A DNA stretch of 64,000 nt from assembly GCA_934320895.1 (NCBI GenBank), contig CAKRFY010000006.1:1-64000 (forward strand), written 5' to 3'. This DNA is from an uncultured Lachnospiraceae bacterium. GTDB taxonomy: Bacteria; Bacillota; Clostridia; Lachnospirales; Lachnospiraceae. Each line of letters starts with the position of its first letter. The first letter of the stretch is position 1. Below are positions 7,531-15,375 of this stretch, piece by piece. Position numbers and translations under genes: made by a program. Below the pieces are notes generated by a model. That model was not told the origin of the DNA, did no database searches, and saw only the letters and a program-made list of their open reading frames with translations.

Positions 7531-7890
7531 ATGAAGGGGATAATTGATATGTCAGCAACTACAGTTATTAAGGAGATATTAGAAATAAAGGGAAAGTCAC
7601 ATGCTGAATTAGCAGAAGATGTTAATGTTACAAGACAGAATTTAAGTAATAAGATGAATAGAGACAAATTTTCTGCAATTGAATTAGTGGAAATTGCAGA
7701 TGCTTTGGAAATGAATTTGATTTTAAAAGATAAAAAAGACGGGAATGAATATATTATTGATTATCCAGACGAATTAAAAGGAAAATCAAAGCGTAATATG
7801 ACTGAGGAAAAGAAAAAGGCAGCACAAAAGAAAGCAGAAGAAACAAAGGCAAGGAATGCAAAAAGACAAGAAGAATTATTAGGAAAATAA
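7531..7890 (+). CDS. XRE-type HTH regulator
   Basis: 119 residues. An N-terminal helix-turn-helix (residues 10-60: SHAELAEDVNVTRQNLSNKM, then FSAIELVEIADALEM) of the Cro/C1 class, followed by a highly charged Lys/Glu/Ala helix (about residues 85-119). CGGAGG eight bases upstream supports this start. It lies directly before a PIN toxin-antitoxin pair and may regulate it or a nearby promoter. This is inference from position. Confidence 0.75.
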   Translation: MKGIIDMSATTVIKEILEIKGKSHAELAEDVNVTRQNLSNKMNRDKFSAIELVEIADALEMNLILKDKKDGNEYIIDYPDELKGKSKRNMTEEKKKAAQKKAEETKARNAKRQEELLGK

Positions 7891-7949
7891 ATCTGAATAA
7901 TCAACAACCATGAAACACGGATTTCAAAGATTTAAAGGAGGTATGTTCT

Positions 7950-8174
7950 ATGACAGCAACTAGAAGAGAAGCTATTGAATTATTGGAAAGAGTACCCGAA
8001 GACAAATTATCTTTTGTGATTCAGATTATGCAAGGTGTAAATGGATTATACAATGATTCTAATAAGGAAAGGAAAGAAGCTTTTGCAAGATTAGAACAGT
8101 TACGTAAAAAGGGAACTGTTACCGATGATGATGCAGAATTAGCTTCTTATAGGGAAGATAAATATGGTAGGTAA
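7950..8174 (+). CDS. Antitoxin of PIN-type toxin-antitoxin pair
   Basis: 74 residues, ATG after AAAGGAGG. The N-terminus (REAIELLERVPEDKLSFVIQIMQGV) is the helical segment common in antitoxins preceding PIN_3 toxins, and the C-terminus is acidic (TDDDAELASYREDKYGR), as expected of a toxin-wrapping tail. It overlaps the toxin start by 11 bp, typical of translational coupling. It should neutralise the downstream RNase and autoregulate the operon. Confidence 0.75.
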   Translation: MTATRREAIELLERVPEDKLSFVIQIMQGVNGLYNDSNKERKEAFARLEQLRKKGTVTDDDAELASYREDKYGR

Positions 8175-8577
8175 AATTCTGATTGATACCAATGTATTAC
8201 TTGATTATTTTCTTGAAAGAGAACCATTCTTTGAGGATGCAAAGAAAGTAATCTTATCATGCACTGAAGGAAATACAAAAGGTTGTATTGCAGCTCATTC
8301 CATTTCCAATATGTTTTTTATATTAAGGAAAGATTATACTGCAAATGAACGAAGAGAAATATTATCAAACCTTTGCACAATCTTTGATGTAGAAGGTATA
8401 GACAAAGCAAAATTATTATCTGGTCTTGCAAATGAGGAATTTTCTGATTTTGAGGATTGCTTACAAATGGAATGTGCAAAAAGCTATGGAGCAGAATATA
8501 TTGTGACAAGAAATGTGTTAGATTATTTTACATCAGATATAAAGGCAATTTTGCCAAATGAATACTTAGGTCTATAA
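8164..8577 (+). CDS. PIN-domain toxin (VapC-like RNase)
   Basis: 137 residues, the usual length. Acidic active-site residues are visible: D8 in ILIDTNVLLDYF, a central Glu/Asp set (FSDFEDCLQMECA) and the C-terminal TRNVLDYF. PIN toxins cleave tRNA or rRNA with Mg2+ when the antitoxin is degraded. In a phage element such pairs act in maintenance or in exclusion of other phages. Start overlaps the antitoxin gene. Confidence 0.85.
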   Translation: MVGKILIDTNVLLDYFLEREPFFEDAKKVILSCTEGNTKGCIAAHSISNMFFILRKDYTANERREILSNLCTIFDVEGIDKAKLLSGLANEEFSDFEDCLQMECAKSYGAEYIVTRNVLDYFTSDIKAILPNEYLGL

Positions 8578-8657
8578 TAAACAAAGCACCAACGAAACGA
8601 AGTATATTTTTCAAATAAAAGCTTCTTATTTGATTTCAAAGAATTTAAAAAGGGCAC

Positions 8658-8686
8658 TTGAAAAAACAAGTACCCTAGTGTATAAT
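8658..8686 (+). promoter_or_regulatory. Promoter of type I antitoxin RNA
   Basis: TTGAAA, exactly 17 bp, TATAAT. The predicted transcript runs into the toxin gene's 3' end from the opposite strand. Confidence 0.75.
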
Positions 8687-8691
8687 CTACT

Positions 8692-8782
8692 TAGAAAGGT
8701 TATCGGATGTGTTATCCGATTGCCCTCAGTTGCAACTATGAAATAGCATTCACTTTAGGCGGTGGGATGCTATTTCTTTTTA
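8692..8782 (+). ncRNA. Type I antitoxin antisense RNA
   Basis: From the promoter at 8658-8686 a roughly 90-nt RNA would start near 8692, form a 5' hairpin (ATCGGAT/ATCCGAT), and end at a terminator whose arms AAATAGCAT (8741-8749) and ATGCTATTT (8767-8775) are followed by CTTTTT. Its last part is antisense to the stop codon and 3' end of the toxin mRNA on the other strand, the arrangement of the TxpA/RatA and BsrG/SR4 systems of Bacillus. Confidence 0.75.
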
Positions 8783-8856
8783 TTGTTATGATTATCTATG
8801 TAAGATAGAGCCGTAAATATTACTAACAATAAAGTTAAAACTTCCATTGTGTTCAT
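8770..8856 (-). CDS. Type I toxin, small hydrophobic (TxpA/holin-like)
   Basis: 28 residues: MNTMEVLTLLLVIFTALS then YIDNHNNKKK. A single membrane helix followed by a short charged tail is the hallmark of the TxpA/BsrG/'putative holin-like toxin' group of Firmicutes prophages. These peptides damage the membrane or envelope when the antisense RNA is lost. A GAGGGTGAT ribosome site precedes the ATG. The mRNA leader can pair CCCTCT with that GAGGG, hiding it, as described for this class. Too short for ordinary gene callers. Confidence 0.75.
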   Translation of the reverse strand: MNTMEVLTLLLVIFTALSYIDNHNNKKK

Positions 8857-8863
8857 GGCATCA

Positions 8864-8967
8864 CCCTCTTTCGTAATACTAGAGGGCATCAAATAATCGG
8901 AAAATCACATCCTACTTTCTTTTCAATCATGCAGTATCAGTATAACATATAGTAAACAAATGTTCAA
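8864..8967 (-). promoter_or_regulatory. Toxin promoter and Shine-Dalgarno-sequestering leader
   Basis: On the minus strand TTGAAC (8967-8962), 17 bp, TATACT (8944-8939). The leader contains CCCTCT (8886-8881 on the minus strand) that pairs with AGAGGG (8869-8864), which includes the toxin ribosome site. Confidence 0.7.
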
Positions 8968-9018
8968 ATGAAAAAGAGGTGAATCTGCTATTTATATATA
9001 GAAGAAATACCTCTTATT

Positions 9019-9282
9019 TTAACTCTGCTGCCGTTGCTGGATATTCTTTACAGTAGTTTCAAGGTCGGTTATTTGCCAGCGTTGGTGAATAACTTTTTGT
9101 TTTAATTCTGACAATCGTTTGCTGGTGTAGTGTTCCAGCCAATTCATAATAAAAGCTGGTATAAATTTATCAGGTGTCTTTTGAATAATGTAAAACAATA
9201 AATCTTCGGATCTGCTGTAAATCTTACTCAGCAAATCTTTAAATTTATTTCGTTTAGGTATTTTAATATTTATAATAATCAC
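9019..9282 (-). CDS. Small basic hypothetical protein
   Basis: About 87 residues. The C-terminal half is a coiled-coil-like segment (LSELKQKVIHQRWQITDLET). The start is uncertain: there is no ATG near the ribosome site GGAAGGA. The GTG at 9282 is one base from it, while an ATT seven bases downstream has ideal spacing. It lies just upstream of the type I toxin promoter on the same strand. Function unknown. Confidence 0.5.
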   Translation of the reverse strand: MIIINIKIPKRNKFKDLLSKIYSRSEDLLFYIIQKTPDKFIPAFIMNWLEHYTSKRLSELKQKVIHQRWQITDLETTVKNIQQRQQS

Positions 9283-9825
9283 ATCCTTCCAAATTTATTA
9301 TACAAGAACTTATGTTTGTATACAAGTGTGGGAAATAAAAAAGACAATTTTTTTATATTAAGAGGGGAATATAATGCAGATGTGGCAGCAGAACATATGG
9401 AGTAGGTTATCGTATCCTATATCGTGAAGTTTGAAAATGCTTAATTTTTCTATACTTGTTTTTAGTGAAAGATAGAAAATATACTACTATTGTAGAAAAT
9501 AAATCAAATCGGAAAAAAATTGTATATAGAGTGTAAAGTTGAATTGCCAGACAATTTAATGAAATGTGTATATGATTTTAGATTATACTCTATATACAAA
9601 GGATTTATATGATTTGACATAAAAAAGTGTTATCGTATATGAGAGATAATTTTTATGTATAGTGAGTATATTTATAATCTTTCAAACCATACTTTTTATC
9701 AGAAATTAAGGAGTTAAATATAATCATTTGTTGCAATATCGAATAACAGTTTTATGTGCATTGTCATAACAGCGTATTGACGATAAAATCAATGAGGAAT
9801 ATAATAATATACAAAGAAAGAACTT
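9283..9825. other. Intergenic region with 16-bp inverted repeat
   Basis: About 540 bp without a convincing gene. The one clear structure is TGTATATAGAGTGTAA (9521-9536) with TTATACTCTATATACA (9583-9598), 15 of 16 matching, 46-bp spacer. A similar 12-bp repeat is at 10913-10956 and a related 13-bp one at 38445-38490. These could be operators or protein-binding sites of the element. Confidence 0.5.
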
Positions 9826-9993
9826 ATGTCTAATCTTGGAATTGATATGACAACTTTCTTTACAATGGCAGCAAAACAGGCAGTAAGAGAACAGGCGTTA
9901 CCATTTCATCCAGATATGAATACGGGAATATATGGACTAAAGGCATATAAACTTGCAATGGAAAATACAAATTATAATAAGGAAGGAGATTAG
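9826..9993 (+). pseudogene. Truncated RelB/DinJ antitoxin
   Basis: 55 codons reading MSNLGIDMTTFFTMAAKQAV, then REQALPFHPDM, an obvious RelB/DinJ-family C-terminal region. The N-terminal ribbon-helix-helix strand is missing and an in-frame TAA lies 7 codons upstream. No RelE/YafQ-type toxin follows; a secreted protein gene does. It may still be translated from the ATG but would lack DNA binding. Likely a degraded toxin-antitoxin locus. Confidence 0.6.
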
Positions 9994-9998
9994 AATTT

Positions 9999-10592
9999 AT
10001 GAAGAAAAAATTAAAAGTTATACTATGCTTTATAGTAATTATATCAAGTGTTATAAATCAAGTACCAGCACAAGCAAAAGTAAAGATGCCTGCATCATCT
10101 TCTGAGTTAATTAAATCAATATCACCATATGTGTCGGAGCAAATTGCAATTAAAGCCAGAAAGAAATTTACTAAAATTGAACTTAATAATAAAATGTATT
10201 ATAGGGCTTTAGTAGAGAGTATTAACACTTATGGAAACAAATTTAAGTTCAATAGTGAAAAAGAAATTCATAAACTTTGTTATGATATTTTTGGAAAGCC
10301 TGGATATAAAGATGTGACAAAGGGTGAGTACTTTCATTATGACATTCATAATAAAATTCATGTTTTGCGTGGTGATTGGGGAGCTGAACTTCCTGTTTAT
10401 AAAATTATACAGAAGAAAAAAGTATCAAAAACTGTATATGATGTATATGTAACGCACTTCAGTTTTACAGATTCACCAAATTTAATTAGAGATGGTGAAA
10501 GTATTATTCGAATCAGGAAAAATAATAAAAGTTCATTTGGATATGTAGTTACAAAAATCAAATATAAAACAACAAGAAAAAGTTATTTTTAA
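9999..10592 (+). CDS. Secreted protein of unknown function
   Basis: 197 residues. Signal peptide at 1-26 (MKKKLKVILCFIVIISSVIN, cleavage near PAQAK). The mature protein is basic and rich in Tyr and Lys, with a GDWGAELPVY motif and an ending FGYVVTKIKYKTTRK. GGAAGGAG lies 8 bases upstream. A good terminator follows. Exported accessory proteins like this are typical lysogenic-conversion cargo; no domain recognised. Confidence 0.6.
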   Translation: MKKKLKVILCFIVIISSVINQVPAQAKVKMPASSSELIKSISPYVSEQIAIKARKKFTKIELNNKMYYRALVESINTYGNKFKFNSEKEIHKLCYDIFGKPGYKDVTKGEYFHYDIHNKIHVLRGDWGAELPVYKIIQKKKVSKTVYDVYVTHFSFTDSPNLIRDGESIIRIRKNNKSSFGYVVTKIKYKTTRKSYF

Positions 10593-10599
10593 TGTAATA

Positions 10600-10635
10600 A
10601 AAAGTCATCAAGGAAGTTGATTTCTGATGGCTTTT
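10600..10635 (+). terminator. Rho-independent terminator
   Basis: AAAAGTCATCA, 14-base loop, TGATGGCTTTT. Confidence 0.7.
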
Positions 10636-10659
10636 AGTGTGAAATTTATTTTATAGAGC

Positions 10660-10735
10660 AACTAGATGGGAATACAAATATCATATAGTATTTGCACCAA
10701 AATATAGACATAAGGTCATATATGAGGAGTGTTGA
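10660..10735 (+). mobile_element. IS200/IS605 TnpA remnant
   Basis: The translation RWEYKYHIVFAPKYRHKV, then IYEEC and a stop, matches the N-terminal signature of IS200-type HUH transposases (WxxKYHIVFxPKYRRK). Only about 24 codons remain: no catalytic HUH or Tyr, no ends. A dead fragment. Confidence 0.7.
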
Positions 10736-10855
10736 AGAATGTTTTGAGACCAGAGAAGTTAGAAAAATTTGAGGATATTTTTTACTCTATTACACAAGTG
10801 CGTGTTTTTAGAAGAAAGAAATGTTAAGTTATGGCAAAAATTATTTGTTAGCGAA

Positions 10856-10903
10856 AAATAAGCATATCTCCGCAGATTTTATCTGTTTTTGATATGCTTA
10901 TTT
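10856..10903. terminator. Bidirectional terminator-like hairpin
   Basis: 13-bp arms AAATAAGCATATC (10856-10868) and GATATGCTTATTT (10891-10903), with a small CAGA/TCTG hairpin inside. It separates plus-strand genes from the minus-strand repressor gene. Confidence 0.65.
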
Positions 10904-10912
10904 AATAAACAT

Positions 10913-10956
10913 ACAATATATAGTCTATATCAAACCGATTAAACACTATATATTGT
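10913..10956. repeat. 12-bp perfect inverted repeat
   Basis: ACAATATATAGT (10913-10924) and ACTATATATTGT (10945-10956), 20-bp spacer, just past the repressor gene's stop codon. Similar in sequence to the repeats at 9521-9598 and 38445-38490. Confidence 0.55.
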
Positions 10957-10998
10957 ACTTTTGATATCCGAAATGAAAGAACGATTTCATGTGGAAAT

Positions 10999-12081
10999 TT
11001 ACTGCTTTTTGTTTCGTATGGCTTGCTTTATGCCATAAGTAATAGTATTTAATTCCAAACATTTTTTTATCAATTCGTCTATATCCGTATCCTGTGCTGG
11101 CATTGTATATTCAAAATGATAATCCAATTTAGCTTTACTAATAAAACTATTTATAGAACTGATAATGTGCTCAAACAACTTAATACAATCAATGTTACAT
11201 GGATGATGATTTATCAAAGCTTCATTTTTAACCGATTTAAGGTATTCATGCAACTCGTATATAAAACTCTCATATCCAAAAAGATTTTGTTCTAAGGTTT
11301 CGACATCGGTATTTTCATTTATGGATGTTAAATCAATATATGGATTATAAGTGCCTTCTTCGTAATTCATTTCGCTACATATATCAGCATACGAATATAA
11401 TAATTTTTGTTTTGCCGAAAAACTTTCAATATTACTATTGGTTTTCTGCAAATAATCTTCTCCAACAGTTTTTCCAAAAAATGTTTCAGCGTCACCATGG
11501 AATAAAGGGAACTGATATAATTTTTGAGTATATGCAAATTCTCCTTGAAAGTTTACTCGCATTGTTTTTACCAAATTGATTATATTTCTTCTATCGTCTG
11601 GTGTTTCACAGTAACTAAATTCATCTATGATGGTATCTGATAAATCCTTTAAATTCTTTTTCAGACGCATTAAATCAACTTCATATGGTTTATCCTGTAT
11701 ATAGTATTCAATTCTCTTAATCCGTTCTTCATCAGATATATGCAACATATCATGATCTGGGGAATAAATACCCATTGAATTTTGCAGGTAATGATTAGGA
11801 ACAGAAACATTATCATTTAATTCCACCGTAGCGGTTGGAGATAAATATTTGATAACAAATTCTTCGGCATCCATATTTTTATCTTTTGCAAAATCCTTAA
11901 ATAGCAATATAAGATCATCTCGTGAAATATTTTTTGTTCGTCTATTTTCTATATTCGGCAGCCACGATTTGTTTTTACCGATTTTTTCTGATAACTGATA
12001 TGCGGTCAAATTGTGTTCTTTCCTAGTATCTATAATTAACTGTATTAGTTCATCTGTTATTTTTATTTTTTCAGGGAACAT
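10999..12081 (-). CDS. XRE-type repressor with large C-terminal domain
   Basis: 360 residues from the ATG at 12081, with AAGGAGG 8 bases upstream. Residues 8-70 form a Cro/C1 helix-turn-helix (KEHNLTAYQLSEKIGKNKSW, then LPNIENRRTKNISRDDLILL). The 290-residue remainder is helical and unassigned; it has no LexA-type Ser-Lys peptidase motif. It faces away from the large rightward operon across a promoter region with three matching palindromes, so it is the best candidate for the lysogeny or operon repressor. What relieves repression is not visible. Confidence 0.8.
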   Translation of the reverse strand: MFPEKIKITDELIQLIIDTRKEHNLTAYQLSEKIGKNKSWLPNIENRRTKNISRDDLILLFKDFAKDKNMDAEEFVIKYLSPTATVELNDNVSVPNHYLQNSMGIYSPDHDMLHISDEERIKRIEYYIQDKPYEVDLMRLKKNLKDLSDTIIDEFSYCETPDDRRNIINLVKTMRVNFQGEFAYTQKLYQFPLFHGDAETFFGKTVGEDYLQKTNSNIESFSAKQKLLYSYADICSEMNYEEGTYNPYIDLTSINENTDVETLEQNLFGYESFIYELHEYLKSVKNEALINHHPCNIDCIKLFEHIISSINSFISKAKLDYHFEYTMPAQDTDIDELIKKCLELNTITYGIKQAIRNKKQ

Positions 12082-12101
12082 GAAAAATACCTCCTTGAAA
12101 G

Positions 12102-12214
12102 ATATGTACATATTATAATGCAAAATGGAGAGTATGTAAAGAATCAGTATATAAATACATAAAAGAATGAAATATGTACATATTTGCAAAAATAACTTGA
12201 CAATATGTACATGC
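12102..12214. promoter_or_regulatory. Three ATATGTACATAT operators
   Basis: Near-identical palindromes at 12102-12113, 12172-12183 and 12203-12214 (last bases differ). The first overlaps the minus-strand -10 and the third lies inside the plus-strand promoter spacer. This is a lambda-like divergent control region for the neighbouring XRE repressor. Confidence 0.8.
12112..12140 (-). promoter_or_regulatory. Repressor promoter
   Basis: Minus strand TTTACA, 17 bp, TATAAT, with an operator directly on the -10. Confidence 0.7.
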
Positions 12215-12225
12215 AATGCTATAGT
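12197..12225 (+). promoter_or_regulatory. Rightward operon promoter
   Basis: Consensus TTGACA, exactly 17 bp, TATAGT, with an operator filling the spacer. It is the only strong promoter seen before the 12.5-28 kb block. Confidence 0.8.
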
Positions 12226-12322
12226 AAGACCATGCAAGAGAGATACAAAGGTTTTCAAGACACATTACATCGTATTTCAAATGCAATTATAAAAGTGAAT
12301 GGTACATAAAAGAAAAAGCCAA

Positions 12323-12399
12323 TAGCTTATACATAAGTGCTGGTAACACTTAAAGCTAATGACTCATGGTAATTGTGATAAGTCTGGTAAACTTAACAC
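12323..12399 (+). other. Tandem hairpins with identical CTGGTAA loops
   Basis: Hairpin 1: AAGTG-CTGGTAA-CACTT, extended outward by TAGCTT/AAGCTA. Hairpin 2: TAAGT-CTGGTAA-ACTTA, extended by GTG/CAC. Both lie in the leader of the rightward operon, 100-175 nt after its promoter. The shared loop suggests a protein- or RNA-binding site. Confidence 0.6.
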
Positions 12400-12443
12400 A
12401 CATATTGATATCTAAAATATTATCATGAAAAATTCTTTTAGTC

Positions 12444-12475
12444 AAGCATTAGCGGTCTGCTAATTGCTTATTTTC
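12444..12475 (+). terminator. Possible leader terminator
   Basis: AAGCATTAGC, 5-base loop, GCTAATTGCTT (one bulge), then ATTTTCC. It lies in the operon leader, so it could be an attenuator; the T run is weak. Confidence 0.4.
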
Positions 12476-12558
12476 CAAACACATTATATAAGGAAGAAAC
12501 ATATTTGAATAGATAAATTACAAGTCTATCTATTTTTACAATTTCATACATAAAGGAG

Positions 12559-12690
12559 ATGATTCTTATAAGAAAAGCTAACTGGCAGAGAAGAGAATGT
12601 AATGGATGTAAGGAATATAGTCCAGAGTGTAGACATTCAACAACAGGAAGCTTTGAAAGTAAAAAAGTGCAAAGAGTGTATGGAGAATAA
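12559..12690 (+). CDS. 43-residue Cys-rich peptide
   Basis: MILIRKANWQRRECNGCKEY, then SPECRHS and a charged tail. CNGCKEYSPECRH looks like a small zinc site. The AAAGGAG ribosome site abuts the ATG, so the true start is uncertain. It is the first gene after the operator-controlled promoter. Function unknown. Confidence 0.4.
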   Translation: MILIRKANWQRRECNGCKEYSPECRHSTTGSFESKKVQRVYGE

Positions 12691-12794
12691 ATAAGTATAA
12701 GGCTGAAAAGCCTATATATTTTTACTTTCAGTATCAGAGTTTATAAAACTAAATATAATTATTTGAAACAATAGAATAAGTGAGGTGTAATTTT

Positions 12795-13058
12795 GTGGAA
12801 CTAAGTAGATGTTCATATACTATTCTTGGAATTTTAAAGACGAAAAATGCAGTTGATAAAGTTCATGCACTTACAATTAGTGAAATATCGTCTTTTGAAA
12901 AAATAAGTAAGCATAATACAATTCACAAGAAAGTTAAAGAGATGCAGCAACAAGGATTTATTGATGAGGGTGCAAAGGCAGGTAGGGCGAAGAGTTATTT
13001 TGTGACTGATGCTGGACTTGCAATTTTACCATCAAAGAAGGAGGCAGAAAATGTATAA
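12795..13058 (+). CDS. Winged-helix protein next to tubulin-like gene
   Basis: 87 residues from a GTG at 12795 (GAGGTG seven bases upstream). It has a winged-helix layout: LTISEISSFEKISKHNTIHK, KVKEMQQQGFIDEG, and a wing with AKSYFVTDAGLAIL, as in MarR/ArsR-like regulators. The stop overlaps the start of the tubulin-like GTPase gene by 8 bp. In type III partition systems a small winged-helix TubR next to tubZ binds the centromere, so this is a candidate TubR analogue; that role is inference from position and fold. Confidence 0.65.
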   Translation: MELSRCSYTILGILKTKNAVDKVHALTISEISSFEKISKHNTIHKKVKEMQQQGFIDEGAKAGRAKSYFVTDAGLAILPSKKEAENV

Positions 13059-14100
13059 GAAAGAGTATATGCAGTTTTATGGTTTTTTAGGAATTGGACA
13101 ATTTGGAGGAAATTTGCTTAAAAAATTTGAAGAAGAAGAATTTCCATGTGTAATAGCAAATAGTTCAGTTGAAGATTTAGCAACAAGAAATGCAAAAAAT
13201 AAGCTTCATTTTAGGAATGGAACAGGATGTCACAAGAATCGTAAGAAGTCAAAGAAGCTATTAAAGGAAAATTTGGAAATATTGATTGATGAAGTTCGTT
13301 CTAAGATGCCAGCGATAACAACCTTGTTTATTTGTGCATCGGCAGCCGGAGGAACCGGAAGTGGAATGTTAGCGGCAGTATCGAAAATTTTAAGTAAACA
13401 GCTTGATATAAATATCTGTATAGTTACGGTTCTTCCTGACAAATCAGAAAATTTTCAGTCATATGCAAATACAGTAGAACTTTTTCAAGAATTAGAAAAG
13501 CTTGATTGTATTGGTGCAATATTTATTCTTGATAATTCTAAGAATAGAGACAAAATAAAAATCAATGAAATTTTCTTCACACATTTGAGTACATTGTTGG
13601 CAAATGAAAATGGTGGGGAATATGGATGTTTAGATAGAAGTGAGATTGATAAGTTACTGAGTACACCTGGTATGGCTATATTATCTAAACTTGGAAAAGA
13701 TAATTCAGATAAATTACTCAGTTCACTGGTTGAAAATAATATATATGCACCTATGGAGACAAATAAAGTTGTTCGTTATATGGGAATTATGAGTTGTAGT
13801 TCGCATGTAGAGTTAGATGGACTTTATTCTCAGATAGGAAATCCAATTGATACCTATATAGGAACAAATGCTCCATCAAATGTATGTATGCTTAGTGGAT
13901 TAACATATCCTAAAACTAGACTTAATGAGATTAAATCAATGGCACAGACAGATGCAGAAATTATAAAAAAGGGTATGGATGCAGCAAACGAAAGTCTTTT
14001 TGATGACGATATGGATTTTCTTGGAACTTTTGATATAGAGAATAAACCTAAATCAGAAGAAAAAGAATCGAGTTTAGATATTTTGAATGAATTTTTATAA
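13051..14100 (+). CDS. Tubulin/FtsZ-like GTPase (TubZ/PhuZ-like)
   Basis: 349 residues; AAGGAGG six bases before the ATG. The N-terminus has the GTPase T1 loop (GIGQFGGN, residues 14-21). The tubulin signature is intact: AAGGTGSGM with GGTGSG at residues 100-105. A NSSVEDL strand and a helical core follow. The C-terminus is acidic (EEKESSLDILNEFL). It is too divergent for FtsZ or eukaryotic tubulin but fits the TubZ/PhuZ superfamily, which forms filaments that segregate plasmids or centre phage DNA. The overlapping winged-helix gene upstream supports partition. Polymerisation is inferred. Confidence 0.8.
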   Translation: MYKKEYMQFYGFLGIGQFGGNLLKKFEEEEFPCVIANSSVEDLATRNAKNKLHFRNGTGCHKNRKKSKKLLKENLEILIDEVRSKMPAITTLFICASAAGGTGSGMLAAVSKILSKQLDINICIVTVLPDKSENFQSYANTVELFQELEKLDCIGAIFILDNSKNRDKIKINEIFFTHLSTLLANENGGEYGCLDRSEIDKLLSTPGMAILSKLGKDNSDKLLSSLVENNIYAPMETNKVVRYMGIMSCSSHVELDGLYSQIGNPIDTYIGTNAPSNVCMLSGLTYPKTRLNEIKSMAQTDAEIIKKGMDAANESLFDDDMDFLGTFDIENKPKSEEKESSLDILNEFL

Positions 14101-14191
14101 AAGTTCATCAGAGAAAAGAGAATTATATATTAAGAAAAGAAAACTTAATGATAAACATATCAAATATTTTATAGAAGAAAGAGGTACATAA

Positions 14192-14569
14192 ATGTTAGCA
14201 ACGAATGTAAAAGAAGATGCAAGAGAAACTTTTAGAAATGGGATCTTAAATGATATGACTGTTGAAAAATTGATTAAACTTACAAATGTTGAATTATATG
14301 GAAATGTGTGTGTATTTACAGGAATCAATGAGTCAAATCACTACTTCAATAAGATGGAGCATATTCTAGCGGATGACGATCAGGCAGTAGATTTATTGTC
14401 ATATTCATTTTATGCAGAATCTGGTGGATTATTAGCTAATACATCTTTTGCTGTATATGAGATTGAAAATATTGCTGGAAGCATAAATGAAGATAATCCT
14501 GATAATGTCTTGGATATAAACATTACATTAACGGATGGAACAGAGATAACTATCAACATTTTTTATTAA
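14192..14569 (+). CDS. Hypothetical protein
   Basis: 125 residues, acidic, predicted mixed alpha/beta (VELYGNVCVFTGINESNHYF, later DNVLDINITLTDGTEITINI). AAAGAGG lies 7 bases before the ATG. It follows the tubulin-like gene by 90 bp on the same strand. No family recognised. Confidence 0.55.
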   Translation: MLATNVKEDARETFRNGILNDMTVEKLIKLTNVELYGNVCVFTGINESNHYFNKMEHILADDDQAVDLLSYSFYAESGGLLANTSFAVYEIENIAGSINEDNPDNVLDINITLTDGTEITINIFY

Positions 14570-14633
14570 AGAAAAATCGAATATATAAGTAGGTAGGTTG
14601 GATAATCCAGCCTATCTACATAATGGAGGATTT

Positions 14634-14906
14634 ATGCAATCACTAAAACAAGATGTTATACAAGCAAGAGGCAGAGTATATATTAATAGAAATAAAAACG
14701 ATTTCCGATCGGTATCATTTTCTCAAATAAGATTTTCACATCCAAATTTATTGTGGTTTGAATTGTATGAAAATAAAAGGAAAATTGCATATACGGCAGT
14801 AGAAGTAGAACCGATGACTGTACGCAAGTGCAATCTTCCAAAGGAAAAATCAATAGAGTTGCAGATGCTAAGTGGTCAAAATGTACTTATTTCGTTTAGT
14901 GTTTAG
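14634..14906 (+). CDS. Hypothetical protein
   Basis: 90 residues from the ATG at 14634, set by TGGAGG five bases upstream; a TTG further upstream has no ribosome site. Basic and beta-rich (FRSVSFSQIRFSHPNLLWFE). No family recognised; part of the same co-directional run of small genes. Confidence 0.5.
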   Translation: MQSLKQDVIQARGRVYINRNKNDFRSVSFSQIRFSHPNLLWFELYENKRKIAYTAVEVEPMTVRKCNLPKEKSIELQMLSGQNVLISFSV

Positions 14907-14932
14907 AAAAACTAAAGAAAGGTAAATAGCGT

Positions 14933-15274
14933 ATGAGGAAAACAACAGCAAACAGATTATTAAAGGCAATCACAGACAATCTTATATCAGTTACAAGTGC
15001 AGTAGTAAACCATGATGAAGGTATGAAAGAATCTATATCAGATGAAAAATTCACGGAAGATTTGGAGTTCTATGTAAATTCTGGAATATTTGCAGATACG
15101 ATTGATTTTACCTATGAGAAAATCGCAGAAGATAAACTGCACATCGCAATCGGTAAAGCAAGTTGTTACTGCTATGACGATATAGATGTGACATTGCAGC
15201 TTAGTGATGGTGTGACTATGGAAACGGTCACAAAACAGTTGTATGAGAATTTTGACGAAAAATTGTCAGCATAA
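14933..15274 (+). CDS. Hypothetical protein
   Basis: 113 residues with an AGAAAGG ribosome site. The first 30 residues are helical (TTANRLLKAITDNLISVTSA), followed by an acidic alpha/beta region with a CYCYDDIDVTLQLSDGV stretch. No family recognised. Confidence 0.5.
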   Translation: MRKTTANRLLKAITDNLISVTSAVVNHDEGMKESISDEKFTEDLEFYVNSGIFADTIDFTYEKIAEDKLHIAIGKASCYCYDDIDVTLQLSDGVTMETVTKQLYENFDEKLSA

Positions 15275-15375
15275 AGAGAGAACAATATAACAGAGGTCAT
15301 TCAGTTTGAATGGTAAAGGAACATACGAGATATTTTCTCATTCCTGCCCTATACCAAAGAAAGGAAGTATTACCA

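Noticed and set aside
10730..10850. Remaining IS200 transposase downstream of the remnant
   Set aside because: After the stop at 10735 no frame continues the family; only the first two dozen codons survive.
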